From Sistotremastrum niveocremeum HHB9708 (Eukaryota; Basidiomycota; Agaricomycetes; Sistotremastrales; Sistotremastraceae): a stretch of DNA of 64,000 nt. A model generated the notes under the pieces. It searched no databases. It saw only the letters and a program-made list of their open reading frames with translations, and had not been told where the DNA came from. The stretch's first letter is position 1, and each line of letters opens with the position of its first letter. The stretch is from the NCBI GenBank assembly GCA_001630475.1, contig KV419402.1, positions 122,333 through 186,332 of the forward strand, written 5' to 3'. Both the position numbers and the translations under genes were made by a program. Of this stretch, positions 49,255 through 58,501 are shown piece by piece.

Positions 49255-49620
49255 TCACAGAAAATCGCGATTTTGGGGCCCAAAATACCCGAAAATCGGA
49301 TCTGGTTCGTAAGGTATGGATTGGTCAAGAAGATAATTTATATCTGCAGTTGGAAGTTCATGGCTGAACCATTTGTTGGCGGACATGAAGACAAGCCCGC
49401 CATGTTGGATGGGAAGTCTTTCATGTAGGAAATAAGTTATTGGAAGGGTTTTCTGAGGAAGGAGTGCAGAGATTATGCTGGGGAGCTTCAGTGTTGCCTC
49501 TCGAGCCTCTACAAGTTGAGCAGGCGGCTTCTCCGGGAACTCCTTGTCAGAGCCTATCCAGTCTTGGAGGTTGAAATTCGGAACACGATTTGGCTCGAGG
49601 TCAATGGCTCTCGCTTCCAT
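49255..49620 (-). CDS. Unrecognised 121-aa open frame inside repeat block
   Basis: ATG 49620 (MEARAIDLEPNRV) to a TAG at 49255. Composition is protein-like, with …SALLPQKTLPITYFLHERL… and …NKWFSHELPTADINYLL…; the last ~17 codons run into repeat sequence. No domain recognised. It may be a captured exon or a transposon-encoded fragment. Confidence 0.3.
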   Translation of the reverse strand: MEARAIDLEPNRVPNFNLQDWIGSDKEFPEKPPAQLVEAREATLKLPSIISALLPQKTLPITYFLHERLPIQHGGLVFMSANKWFSHELPTADINYLLDQSIPYEPDPIFGYFGPQNRDFL

Positions 49621-49681
49621 CAAGGGCAAGCGGATTATGCGTCGGGTAGTGCTTCTGGACCACTAGTGCTAGCGAGCGAGA

Positions 49682-49772
49682 AGTTGTAGCCAAACTTTAA
49701 TTTTGAAACTGTATAGTTGTTCCCAAGACAGCGGTAACCGGAGCTGTGACTCTGCGGTAGTCGGCTACAACT
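49682..49772. repeat. Small foldback element (91 bp)
   Basis: Bounded by AGTTGTAGCC and its exact complement GGCTACAACT; a nested hairpin ACCGGAGCTGT/ACAACTCCGGT lies at its right end (49737-49777). No clear target duplication. Confidence 0.45.
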
Positions 49773-50151
49773 CCGGTGAATATACTTATTTATAATATAT
49801 AATATATAATCCAAATCAAGAGCAAATTATGCCCCATTTTACCCTATATTGGATGCGGGTTCGCCGACAGCCCCACGGTCTGTACCCTACCGAAAAATCT
49901 GGGTTTGCGGGAAATTTTGGCCTCCGTACCCGACAAAAATCTGGGTTCGGTCCGCCCTTCGGGCGGATTTTACCCTACAGCGGATATGGGATATCCCACC
50001 ACTGTCAGGGGTCCTGACCTGAGTCGTCTCCATGTTTTGGAAGCCGAACCACCGTGCCTGAGTTGCGAACGTCGATCCCTTACGTGGCAGGACAGGAGGA
50101 TGGCGCAAAGGATTAGCCGCAGGTTGCACACAGACCTGCTTTCGAAATGGA

Positions 50152-50262
50152 AAATTCTATTTGACAACCCCGGCTGTCGGGGTTGTTTGGGGTTGTTTTT
50201 GATAGCCGAGCGTAGCCGAGCATTTTTCGGAGAAACAGGATTGCCAAATAAATTTCAGTGAG
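50152..50262. repeat. Small foldback element (about 110 bp)
   Basis: Ends are AATTCTATTTGACAACCC and GGATTGCCAAATAAATT, near-complementary. Inside is a CCCCGGCTGTCGGGG hairpin and an AGCCGAGCGTAGCCGAGC direct repeat. The same end word recurs in inverted order at 51141-51156. Confidence 0.45.
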
Positions 50263-51087
50263 GGTTGCTCTGATATTTGAAAAAAATGTCGCGTGAAGTA
50301 CATCAAGTTAGCCGACCGAAGGAGAGAAGCGAGATGGGCGCTAAATGATGGGCGCTCAAGTCTAGCCGCTTTCCGATCACGGCTTAAAGCTGCAAAATAA
50401 TTGCGATTCGCGATGATCTTGTCGTGCAGCGGTAGCACGATAACAACACGCGTGGCGACGTGTTCAATGACATCGAAACGCTTTCGATCCTCTCATCAGC
50501 TCGGTCATGAAATATTCTCGCTATAGTACATGTATTTCTCCATCCCTGCTATCAACGTCGACAACGTTCATCTCGATCGAACACCGACTCAAGGCCTCCA
50601 AGACTCCGAATCACCAGAATGCATTGAAATGCAAGACCAAGCACCCTCAACGCTACGAGCAGAGGGCGTGCATAATGCTTGTAGTCATTGGTTGATGGAG
50701 TACAGGCCGGGCGTGTGTATATGTCACTGATCATCGACTCACGATCTGACGGCCATGCGCAATCGCGGACGATTTGTTTGTTGAGGTGTTCGGAGAATGC
50801 ATGTAGTACAGTAATGAGCAAGCGTGTATGGACTAATTTTCGCAGGTATTGTGGCCCACTCATCGGTGGTCCGCCCAGCGACCGTCGACATCAGCGAACC
50901 GACACTTTTCGACAATGACAACGTAGTCTAGGTACACGCGAGTTCGAAGCGATGAGCGATGAGCCCAGTCATTGAGCTAGGTTCGCAGGGTCGCGACGGT
51001 GATTGACGTTTATGACTTAATATTACTTAGTACATATCATTATGTACTTAAGATACATGAAATAAACACTCTATTGTTCTGCAACCC

Positions 51088-51160
51088 GGGTTGTCATATA
51101 AGAAAGCACGGGTTGCTCAAAAGTTTCGGAGCAACTGGGTTGCCAAATAGAATTATCCTT
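51088..51160. repeat. Further copies of the GGGTTGYCAAATA end word
   Basis: AACCCGGGTTGTCATATAAG (51090 on) and CTGGGTTGCCAAATAGAATT (51137 on) repeat the ends of the 50152-50262 element, with GGGTTGCTC...GAGCAAC between them forming a hairpin. AATTCTATTTGACAACCC at 50152 and GGGTTGCCAAATAGAATT here are inverted across about 1 kb and could also be the ends of one larger element. Confidence 0.4.
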
Positions 51161-51228
51161 TTGAAATGAGAAAGCAATGATTGAGGATTCAAATCACGAA
51201 ACCTCACCTCCATCCAAACTAAACACCC

Positions 51229-51527
51229 ATGCGAACCCTCACACCTCGTATTTTCATCTATCTCGGTTTAGCGACCCTTTACGTGGTCAAGCCTGCCAAT
51301 GGAGATCCTTTATATCCTCGGCAATGTGGACTAGCGGTAAGGAGAACACTCGATTTCCCTCTCGAGTCTGAGTTATGACGTGCGATTGGATTCAGTCTTG
51401 CAACTGTCCACCGGGGGTAGACTTGCCAAAACCTGCAGGCCAAGATGGCTGCAACTACATACAGTTTGAAGCGGGATGCTTTGAGGGTCCGCCGTCAGAT
51501 TGTGAACCATTCAAAATTCCAGGGTAA
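51229..51527 (+). CDS. Small secreted Cys-rich protein, PPGVDLP group, member B
   Basis: 79 aa; exons 51229-51336 and 51396-51527. Signal peptide MRTLTPRIFIYLGLATLYVV to ANG, then YPRQ before the first Cys. Spacing C-x4-C-x-C-x14-C-x8-C-x7-C with CNCPPGVDLPKPAGQDGC. Homology with the upstream region of gene C stops about 60 bp before the ATG, where repeats begin, so this copy may have lost its own promoter. Confidence 0.85.
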
Positions 51528-51861
51528 AAATGAAGATGGGTAGCAGGGCGGTTCCGACCAGAGTTAACAGACAATCTTGATCGACGGTAAAGGATGGAGT
51601 GTGCCGGAATACGAGCATCCTGGGAGAGCGGGTGTTACGTGGAGATCATTCGGTGCTATTATAACGATGACCTGAGTCGCTCCCCTGTCTAGGAACCTGA
51701 GTGAACTTGATCGAGCTGAGAATGTTGATCAATTCATGGCGCGGCGAAGACTGGCACAGGTGATCATCCGTGTTCTGTGCCTCAATCTGACTTTCATATG
51801 AGAAACGAGAATTGAGACGTGTCGATGAAGTAAGACTAACCTTCACCCACACGGAACAACT

Positions 51862-52140
51862 ATGCGCATCGTCTACTTCGTTTTCATGACCATTTGCGTT
51901 GCCATTTCTGCCAACGGGAATCCTTTATCTCGTCGACAGTGCCTACGGGTAAGAAATTTGGTGAATCTCATCATAAATGTTTGAGTAATCACATACAATC
52001 GAATGTAGGCGTGCCACTGTCCACCAGGAGTCGACCTTCCATCTCCACCGGGCCAAAATGGTTGCAACTATGCACAGTTTAAAGCAGGATGTTTCCAGGG
52101 CCCACAGCCAGAATGTGTGCCAGCAATACCACCGATCTGA
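51862..52140 (+). CDS. Small secreted Cys-rich protein, PPGVDLP group, member C
   Basis: 72 aa; exons 51862-51948 and 52009-52140 (second exon the same 132 nt as in gene B). Signal peptide MRIVYFVFMTICVAISANG. LSRRQC suggests a dibasic processing site just before the first Cys. Spacing C-x3-C-x-C-x14-C-x8-C-x7-C. Both B and C are followed by AAAATGAAGATG, showing that the tandem copy extended past the stop. Probable TATA at about 51656 (CTATTATAACG). Confidence 0.87.
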
Positions 52141-52732
52141 AAATGAAGATGAAGGCATCTGGCTGATTGCAGGGGTCAACGCGACTTCAGCCTTGCCGGC
52201 GGGGTTCGATTTTAGAGAGTTGTAGTTATGGATCCATATGAGTACATGTACAATGTATGAAGCAGCCTGAACGAGTTTATCCTGAGTAAAGAGGTTATCG
52301 AGACGAACGGATGAACGGTGTTTGTACCTATTTGCACGCTGGTATCCCGAGCGTTCTGCCAGCAATTGCCTGACCGTGTTCTTCGCCGTATATTGGAATC
52401 TTCAGCTATGTTTGTCAGAAATCTAGCCAATCTCCGCCGTATCAATGCTGATCACTTCCGGATCTCCACGATGTCAAATGCCCAAGTCTCCTTTCTCAGT
52501 CCAATATTCTTGTATTCGAACAAACGCTCTCGGTACCCTGCTCATGAACATGGGAATCTAAACATGACCTTTCATCACTTCTCAATTCTCCTCTTGTGGT
52601 ATCATCTGGTTCTGTGTACCGCACCGGCGAAATTTAGTCATCTCCTGGTCCTGCATAAATCCTAGCCTTCCAGTTCCTGATATCAGGCGACTGAGCTCCA
52701 CAACCACGACATTTGAACTTCACCACATTACC
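52141..52732. other. Convergent intergenic region
   Basis: Between gene C (plus) and the minus-strand gene ending at 52733. No further gene recognised. Confidence 0.45.
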
Positions 52733-53095
52733 TTAGAACGCACACGTCTTACATCCCTCAAGGGTCTGCTGAAGTGTGCACAGTCCAAACGTATCCTCTG
52801 TTCCAATTTCGCCAATATGAGCAACGTTCCTCCTCACGAGGCAGTATTATTTCCCACCGGATGCAATCGGACAAAGGCAACGATCAATTGGTTGCGGCTT
52901 CAAAAACATATGATCAGTCACCAGATCTCACATACTGAGTCTCAATAGAATTACCGTGCACGCTGGTGGAGCCGCCGAGGTACCTGGCGGACTCACTTGG
53001 CGTTCTAACACTGGAGGACTGAGGGCAACTGCATGGATCAAAGTGATTGGAAGCGATATAAGAGCAAATAGGCTGATCCTGATTGAAAACATCAT
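52733..53095 (-). CDS. Small secreted Cys-rich protein, three exons
   Basis: 81 aa; ATG 53095 (MMFSIRISLF), first exon to 52955, a 40-nt microexon (…RCLCPIAS), and a last exon ending GCKTCAF at 52733. Introns GTAATT...TGAAG and GTGGGA...ACAG. Spacing C-x7-C-x-C-x10-C-x8-C-x2-C. Sister of the plus-strand gene at 36207: same FG before Cys 4, same short last loop and terminal Phe, although they lie 16 kb apart on opposite strands. Confidence 0.8.
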
Positions 53096-53317
53096 CAACT
53101 CCTTCGATTGGGATCTTGTAAGCGGAATATCTTCAATTTGTCGTGACCCCTTGCTGGGCGCTGATCCCAGACTCCCAGGACGAAATATGATACCGTGATT
53201 GTCCCCAATCGCTCCAGCCCGAAACCTTCTATTTATCTGCCACGACACGTGTTCATGCTCAAACTAAGGTTTGCCGTGCTATCTCCATTGGATCGGCCCA
53301 CGTTGTGCGAAATCGAG

Positions 53318-53548
53318 TCACGCTTTTAGCTTCTGTTTCCTGGAAGCGAGTATTTCAGGTACCTGACTCTTGTTGAGTTTCACAAATCCATCAATTGGTA
53401 AAGCCATCTTGCGCATAACAGGGACAACAAAGATACATGTGCAGCCGCGTCGCACTTCGACATGTCCGGCTGAGCAACAAGGAGGAGGACCGCCGTATCC
53501 CCATAGACACAAAGATTTAGTTAACAACATATTCGGTACATGCGCCAT
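53318..53548 (-). pseudogene. Probable relic of a small secreted Cys-rich gene
   Basis: A frame contains GGPPPCCSAGH and, 8 residues on, GCTC, recalling PPPPCC…CSC of the gene at 30579. There is no signal peptide upstream and no later cysteines in frame. It directly follows the stop of the 53563 gene on the same strand. Confidence 0.3.
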
Positions 53549-53562
53549 TCATACGTCCAATC

Positions 53563-53908
53563 CTAACAAGGACTGATCAACACTGTTTCGCAACCGTGGC
53601 GAAGCTGGATTTGAGTGCACGGTTCAGTTGTGTTGACTGCGAAAGCTTGTCTTTATTCTATTCGCAAACCGGATTCAAGGCGAACTTACAGCGATGAATA
53701 GGACAAGAACATTCTTCTATAAGGACCTGCAAATCATCTTCTCGTTATCCAGAGGAAATATTAGAAGCTCGTAGCGTACGTCGCAATGTATTTGACGAAG
53801 CACATGCAACCCTGAGACAGAGTTTGCGTCTGCCGCTGGAAGTGTCCGTGCAAGCAGTGGTGTGGACAGAATAAGGAGGATCCATTGGAAGTATTTGGTA
53901 TTGGGCAT
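53563..53908 (-). CDS. Small secreted Cys-rich protein, three exons
   Basis: 79 aa; ATG 53908 (MPNTKYFQWILLILSTPLLA), first exon to 53780, 43-nt microexon (VLIEECSCPIHR), last exon to TAG 53563. Introns GTACGC...TGCAG and GTAAGT...CGCAG. Spacing C-x6-C-x-C-x10-C-x8-C-x7-C ending SPC. RQIHCD then CSCP match the 38222 gene (PQIHCD, CSCP), as does NTT before Cys 4. Confidence 0.83.
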
Positions 53909-54775
53909 CTTGGCTGGAGTGCAGTTGACATGAAAGAACCCGGTCCTTTTATGCACTCGCCAATATGAACTGCAGCGGCCAATCAGTTGAGGCTCCAACA
54001 GTAGTATGACTATAAGTGCTGAGTCAACCCTTGATCGCGGCGGAGCATAATCTACAGAGCGTCAGGGCATGTTGTGGAAGCAGGCCTGAGTCCGTACTTT
54101 TTCATGATCAATAACTTCACTCTGACAGCGCGCGGTGTTCGCAGCAACGTCTATCGGAACGACCCGCACCTGCTCTTGGCGTTGCCCAAGGCACAGTAAT
54201 TGGAGTTTGGAAAGCATCGTGCCGACCGTGTATAGTGAATCTTGCTCTCCCTCCCAAGATTCACTATGCAGTGTCGTTTGCTCCATTTCTTTCGTATCGG
54301 TATCCTCCACCTCGCAAGGTGAAAGGTAGTGGATATAAAGCCAGGTATTTCGAATTATTGGGAATATTGTGCATTATAATACCGGTCTTCGAACTAGGTT
54401 GAGAACGCTGTACCTTGATCGACTCATTTACCGCCAACAGAAACACTGCGCTGTCAGCGGACCACAACAAATAGCGGGCCATGAGAACAAGCGCTTAAAA
54501 TTGAGGTCTACAGGCCGAAGACCGAAATCGAAAAAGAGAGCCCCTGCGCAGTTTGAACGTGCTTTCAACAGTACAGATTGGGGATACCGAATGAAGAGAC
54601 GTCCAGATCGTCATCGGGGATGGTCCAAGGTGAAAATTGACGTCATGCAAAGCATCGCCGAATACGGCGAGGAAATTCTCGGCTTCTGAAGTAGTATAGC
54701 AATACAGAGAAGCTTAAGGAAGAACAATCAGCTAACAAGCAAATTAATGAAAGGAACTGTGCTCACGTGTCCCCT
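53909..54775. other. Intergenic, no clear gene
   Basis: GGATATAAAG at 54330 is a TATA-like box. A plus-strand frame of 106 codons (54369-54689) and a minus-strand frame (54310-54062) have ATG starts but no signal peptide, domain or good splice path. Confidence 0.4.
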
Positions 54776-55330
54776 CTAGCTCTGAAATTCTGAGCGCCTC
54801 TGTTCAATAAACTGCCCGTGTAGATATTGCTTCGACATATCAGAACCGAACCGAAGGGGCCCGAACTCCTCAACTCGCCCCAGCGGCAGGTTAGCACAAC
54901 GTGGGAGAGGTGAAACTTCGTGGCATATCGATTCGTCAAAATCTTTCAACAGGTTCTGGTATGATTGGGCCATTTCATCAACCGCCATCACTGGTGGTTG
55001 GACTTGTGAGATATATCGCAGCTATTAGCACCAGCGTTCTCAGCATGAAACGCGTCACCGTCAATACTGACTCGCAGACTGCGCCGAGCTTGAGTAGAGA
55101 GTCCAGAACCGCAACGCAGAAACGCCCAGGGAGGCAGCCAAAGACGTTGATACTGATGGTATAAAAGTGATCTTGCAGCGTATTGGCAGCACTGTTGCTT
55201 TTACTAGCGGTAGGTGGAGAGTCATGAGAAATGTAGATGGGAACCTCCGGATTCCGTTTCCGATCTTCTCGAGGATTACTAAAATTATCATTATATTGAT
55301 GTCTTATCGTATAGAGACATAGAGTAATTA
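54776..55330 (-). other. Possible gene or gene remnant, unknown
   Basis: A minus-strand frame is open from about 55330 to 55066 and can be joined across a 37-nt GTGACG...CTAATAG gap to a second frame (containing VQPPVMAVDEMAQSYQNLL) that ends at TAG 54776. The total is about 180 residues with no start ATG in the first part and no known domain. Could be 3' exons of a decayed gene. Confidence 0.3.
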
Positions 55331-55460
55331 TAAGCTCAGGCTACATGGAGGAGGGAAATAGGAAAGCGTTTAAAAATGTATGGCGTTACAAAAATGCAGC
55401 AGAATGATGCAGGGACCAGCGTGAAAATTGAATAAAAACACATGCAAATAGTCATGATGG

Positions 55461-57545
55461 TCATTGTCTCATAATGCCTTTCCGAACGAGCTTGGGGAGT
55501 CCACGAGCAGGAGAACCCGGAGATCTGGGAGGAGATGGCGGCGCCGTAGACGATTCTGCAATCTGCTTCATGAGGCGGTGACGCAATCCGCAATCCTTGG
55601 GGGCGAATTCGCCGCACTTGACGTGCGCTCTGGAAATGAAGGACGAATTAAGACGCTGAACGATGACAATGAATTAATGATGCACACCTTAAGCCACAAT
55701 CGTCACATTCCAGAACGGTTTTCCAACCCAGACCTAGTCGCTTCCCACACAAGTCACATTTAGCATGCTGGTCGGCCCTCTCAACGGCGGAATCTTCTCG
55801 GGCAGGACTTCGATTCCTCGAGCCGAATAACGCGCCGGCACCCGCGAAGAACATCTCGAGAGGCTTCCAACCATCTCCAACTACACTCGTTCGTCGAGCG
55901 GCCTTTCCTCTACGGGGGCTAGAGTCCGGACTTGAGTTGGCGATTCCGGCAGCAGGCCTTATAATCGTGAATCGGTGAAGATGAGTAGTAGGAATAAGCT
56001 CCGGCGAGCGAGAACTAGGGCCGTCTTCAGTAGCATGAGCTATACTGATGCCGATCGCAGAAGATGCCGTATGAAAGCTCTCGACGGATACAAGAGAGGG
56101 CGATGCCACGGGCTGCACGGGTCGTATGGTCGAAGGCGCGTGGAATTGTGAAGCGCCTGAGTCAGGTGTGGGTTTGATAGTGAGCTGAGAGGAGGCGACG
56201 GCTGCTTTGACAGTCTTATCAGACTCTTGAGCTGAGGGATCGGTGATGGAAGGATCATCGTGAGGGGGAGAGGAGGATGGTTCACCCAGAAGGGGGAGTC
56301 CACTGTCCGAGATCAGCTTAACGTCTTCAAGTGCTTTGAGAGCTGCTTTGAATTCGTCCTCATTACTGCTGCTCTCTCCTTCTTCCTCTTCATCCTTCAC
56401 TTTCACAACCGCCTTCGTATCCACCTGCAATGCAGGATTCGGCTTGATAGCCCCGAAGCTCGGGATCCGAGGAGCCATGTTGGGGCGTTTGCCAGCAACA
56501 AACTTCACGCTGCCGACATGAGTGTCACTGTCCTTCTCCCTCTGCAATATCTCCACCTCAATCCGACTGAGCCGCTCCAGAATCTCCCGGCAATCTGGAC
56601 GATCGTTGGGTTCAAGCTTTAGGCAATCAAGGGACAGCTGCACGAAGTCTTCCGGGCAACCATCGTTTGCCTTCTGTCTCACTTCCTGAGCATCGAGACC
56701 CCATGTCGCCGGATTTCGTCTAAAATCTCCGCGGGAATCATCGGCGAGAGTGCGAGAGATGACTTCGCAGAATATGACACCTAGGGAGAAGATGTCGGTG
56801 GAGAGCCCGAAGGATTCCCCGAGAAGGATTTCCGGAGACATGTACGCGTCAGTGCCACAGAAGGTGATACGTTTCTGTTCGTCGTCATTGCGCGGAGCGA
56901 TGCGAGCAAATCCGAAGTCGGTGATCTTGACTCGGCCATTGGCCGTTAGTAGGAGATTTTCGGGCTTGAGGTCTATTACGGATCGAGGGGTCAGCAAGAT
57001 ACAGTCGAAATGCTGAGAATCGGCTTACCTCGGTGGATGCACTGAAGATAATAGGACGAAGACGGAATGAGAAGATGGGCCAAGTGATATTAGTGATAAC
57101 CTACCTTTCGTGCATGCAGATATGCCAGTGCTCTCGCTACATCGATGGCAAAGGAAACCCTCATAGTCCATGGGAAGGGCTTCCGCTTATGATGTATGTA
57201 GCTCCTCATATTTCCGCCCTCGACAAACTCCGAAACGATATAAGTGACCTTCTCAGGAGATCGGGAGAGACCAAGGTAAAGAACGACGTTTGGATGCCGG
57301 GCCTCTTTCATCAATCGCCATTCTCGCTCGAAGTATTTCTGTACGTCGTAGTCCTTCGATGGCTCAATTTGCTTGAGAGCAACGGGGAGACCAAGGTATT
57401 CGGACCTAAAGACGGAGCCGAAAGAGCCTGTCCCGATATTTCTGAACGGGTGCGTGAGGTCCTGAATATAACATCACTGTATGAAATCTTCTCGAGATAC
57501 GGGGTCGCGTACCTCGTAGGGTATCACGTCGAAAGTGGAGGACAT
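55461..57545 (-). CDS. Protein kinase (TKL-like) with C-terminal C1-type zinc finger
   Basis: About 590 aa. ATG 57545 (MSSTFDVIPYE), intron, then glycine loop GTGSFGSVF, VALK with the catalytic Lys, RHPNVVLYLGLSRSPEKV, EFVEGGNM, HRDLKPENLLL (intron inside), DFGFAR and CGTDAYMSPEIL. The GxSxxPEKxxIVxEF pattern and the PNVV…G segment place it near tyrosine-kinase-like Raf/MLK-type kinases. A long Ser/Pro/acidic linker follows. The C-terminus has HAKCDLCGKRLGLGWKTVLE then CDDCGL, HVKCGEF and PKDC: a full C1-type H/C set, split by an intron after GLR. The stop is at 55461. Likely a membrane- or lipid-regulated signalling kinase; the reversed order (kinase before C1) is unlike animal Raf. Confidence 0.88.
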
Positions 57546-58201
57546 TCCAACCAAAGCATGAAGTCGGGAGAAGAGTATTAAAGAGAAAGTACTAGAATGA
57601 AGTCAGCAAAGGCTATGAGATCCCGCTGAGCCGCAGGAACACTGCTTGCTTGAGTCACCCACCAAAGTTAAACTCGACTTGTACACTCGAGTCGCTGACC
57701 CGAATGACGCCACTGAAGACGGGAGATGTAACGAGTGTCTGTTGTCCCAGAGGACTTTTCGGATCTATGCAGTGCGTTTCGTCCCAGCGTAGCACTCGCA
57801 GAGTGCAGGCTTGAGTCGGACAGCTGAGGAACAGGAGGGGGATAAACAAGAACAAATAACGCGCGTCAACGGAAATTGTAAATCCGAAAACCGATCCGGC
57901 CTAACTCGAATGGAATTAGTACTGTGGCCAATAAGCACTCTCAGTACTCCGCGAAGTCACAGCCTTCCATGTCTATTCGATGGAGCACATAACTTACTGA
58001 GGGTCACAGGATGAACGACGGATCAAATCAACTTCCGGGGCTCGCCTATCCTTCACAAATTTCAATTGGAATGCCAAACTCGTGAGCTGGCAAGGAATTC
58101 AGGGAAAACATTGGAACTGAATTGAATGGACTCAGTCAGTCGTTACTTAATCTCAAGTTACTCACCCCCCTTGACTTCTCAGGACGTCTTCATTGACAAA
58201 A
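57546..58201. other. Divergent intergenic region
   Basis: No gene. A minus-strand frame that looks secreted (57855-57655) begins with TTG, not ATG. Confidence 0.45.
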
Positions 58202-58501
58202 ATGCGTCTGCTAGGCTTAAGCCTAGGCATAGTTGCGACACTCGTGTTCACTGCTGTCCACGGGCAGACCACTTCCGCGAGCGTCGGGACTCCGAAGTGT
58301 CAAGATCAGGTGCGTATTGGAGCGCTTAATAGCCGGATAGCCGTAAAATGATCTGACGTTCTCTGGCAGTATTTCTGTACCTGCAGTGACCCTCCCAAAA
58401 CAACGGACGGAAAATGTACCAAGAAAGAGCTAGCTTTGGGATGCGAGACCGTTGTCGCCAAAGCATGCATCCCAGTCCCTTCTGAGACCTCGAAAGCTTA
58501 A
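58202..58501 (+). CDS. Small secreted Cys-rich protein, two exons
   Basis: 79 aa; exons 58202-58309 and 58370-58501. Signal peptide MRLLGLSLGIVATLVFTAVHG. Spacing C-x5-C-x-C-x11-C-x8-C-x7-C, with CTKKELALGC shared almost exactly with the 30579 gene 28 kb away on the other strand. Last and most isolated member of the set. Confidence 0.82.

Larger units (their letters stand above)
49210..49990. repeat. Repeat block, possible DNA-transposon remnant
   Basis: Two ends share words: TTTTACCCT, CCGAAAATCGGATCTGG (49292-49308), ACCGAAAAATCTGGGTTT and GACAAAAATCTGGGTTCGG (49888-49942), with a CCGCCCTTCGGGCGG hairpin at 49949-49963. The minus-strand frame at 49620-49255 lies between them. Such GC-rich direct words near both ends recall subterminal repeats of hAT-like elements, but I find no clean terminal inverted repeats or target duplication. 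Confidence 0.3.

Noticed and set aside
57655-57855. Apparent secreted 66-residue frame on the minus strand
   Set aside because: It opens with TTG; there is no ATG in frame and no splice partner.
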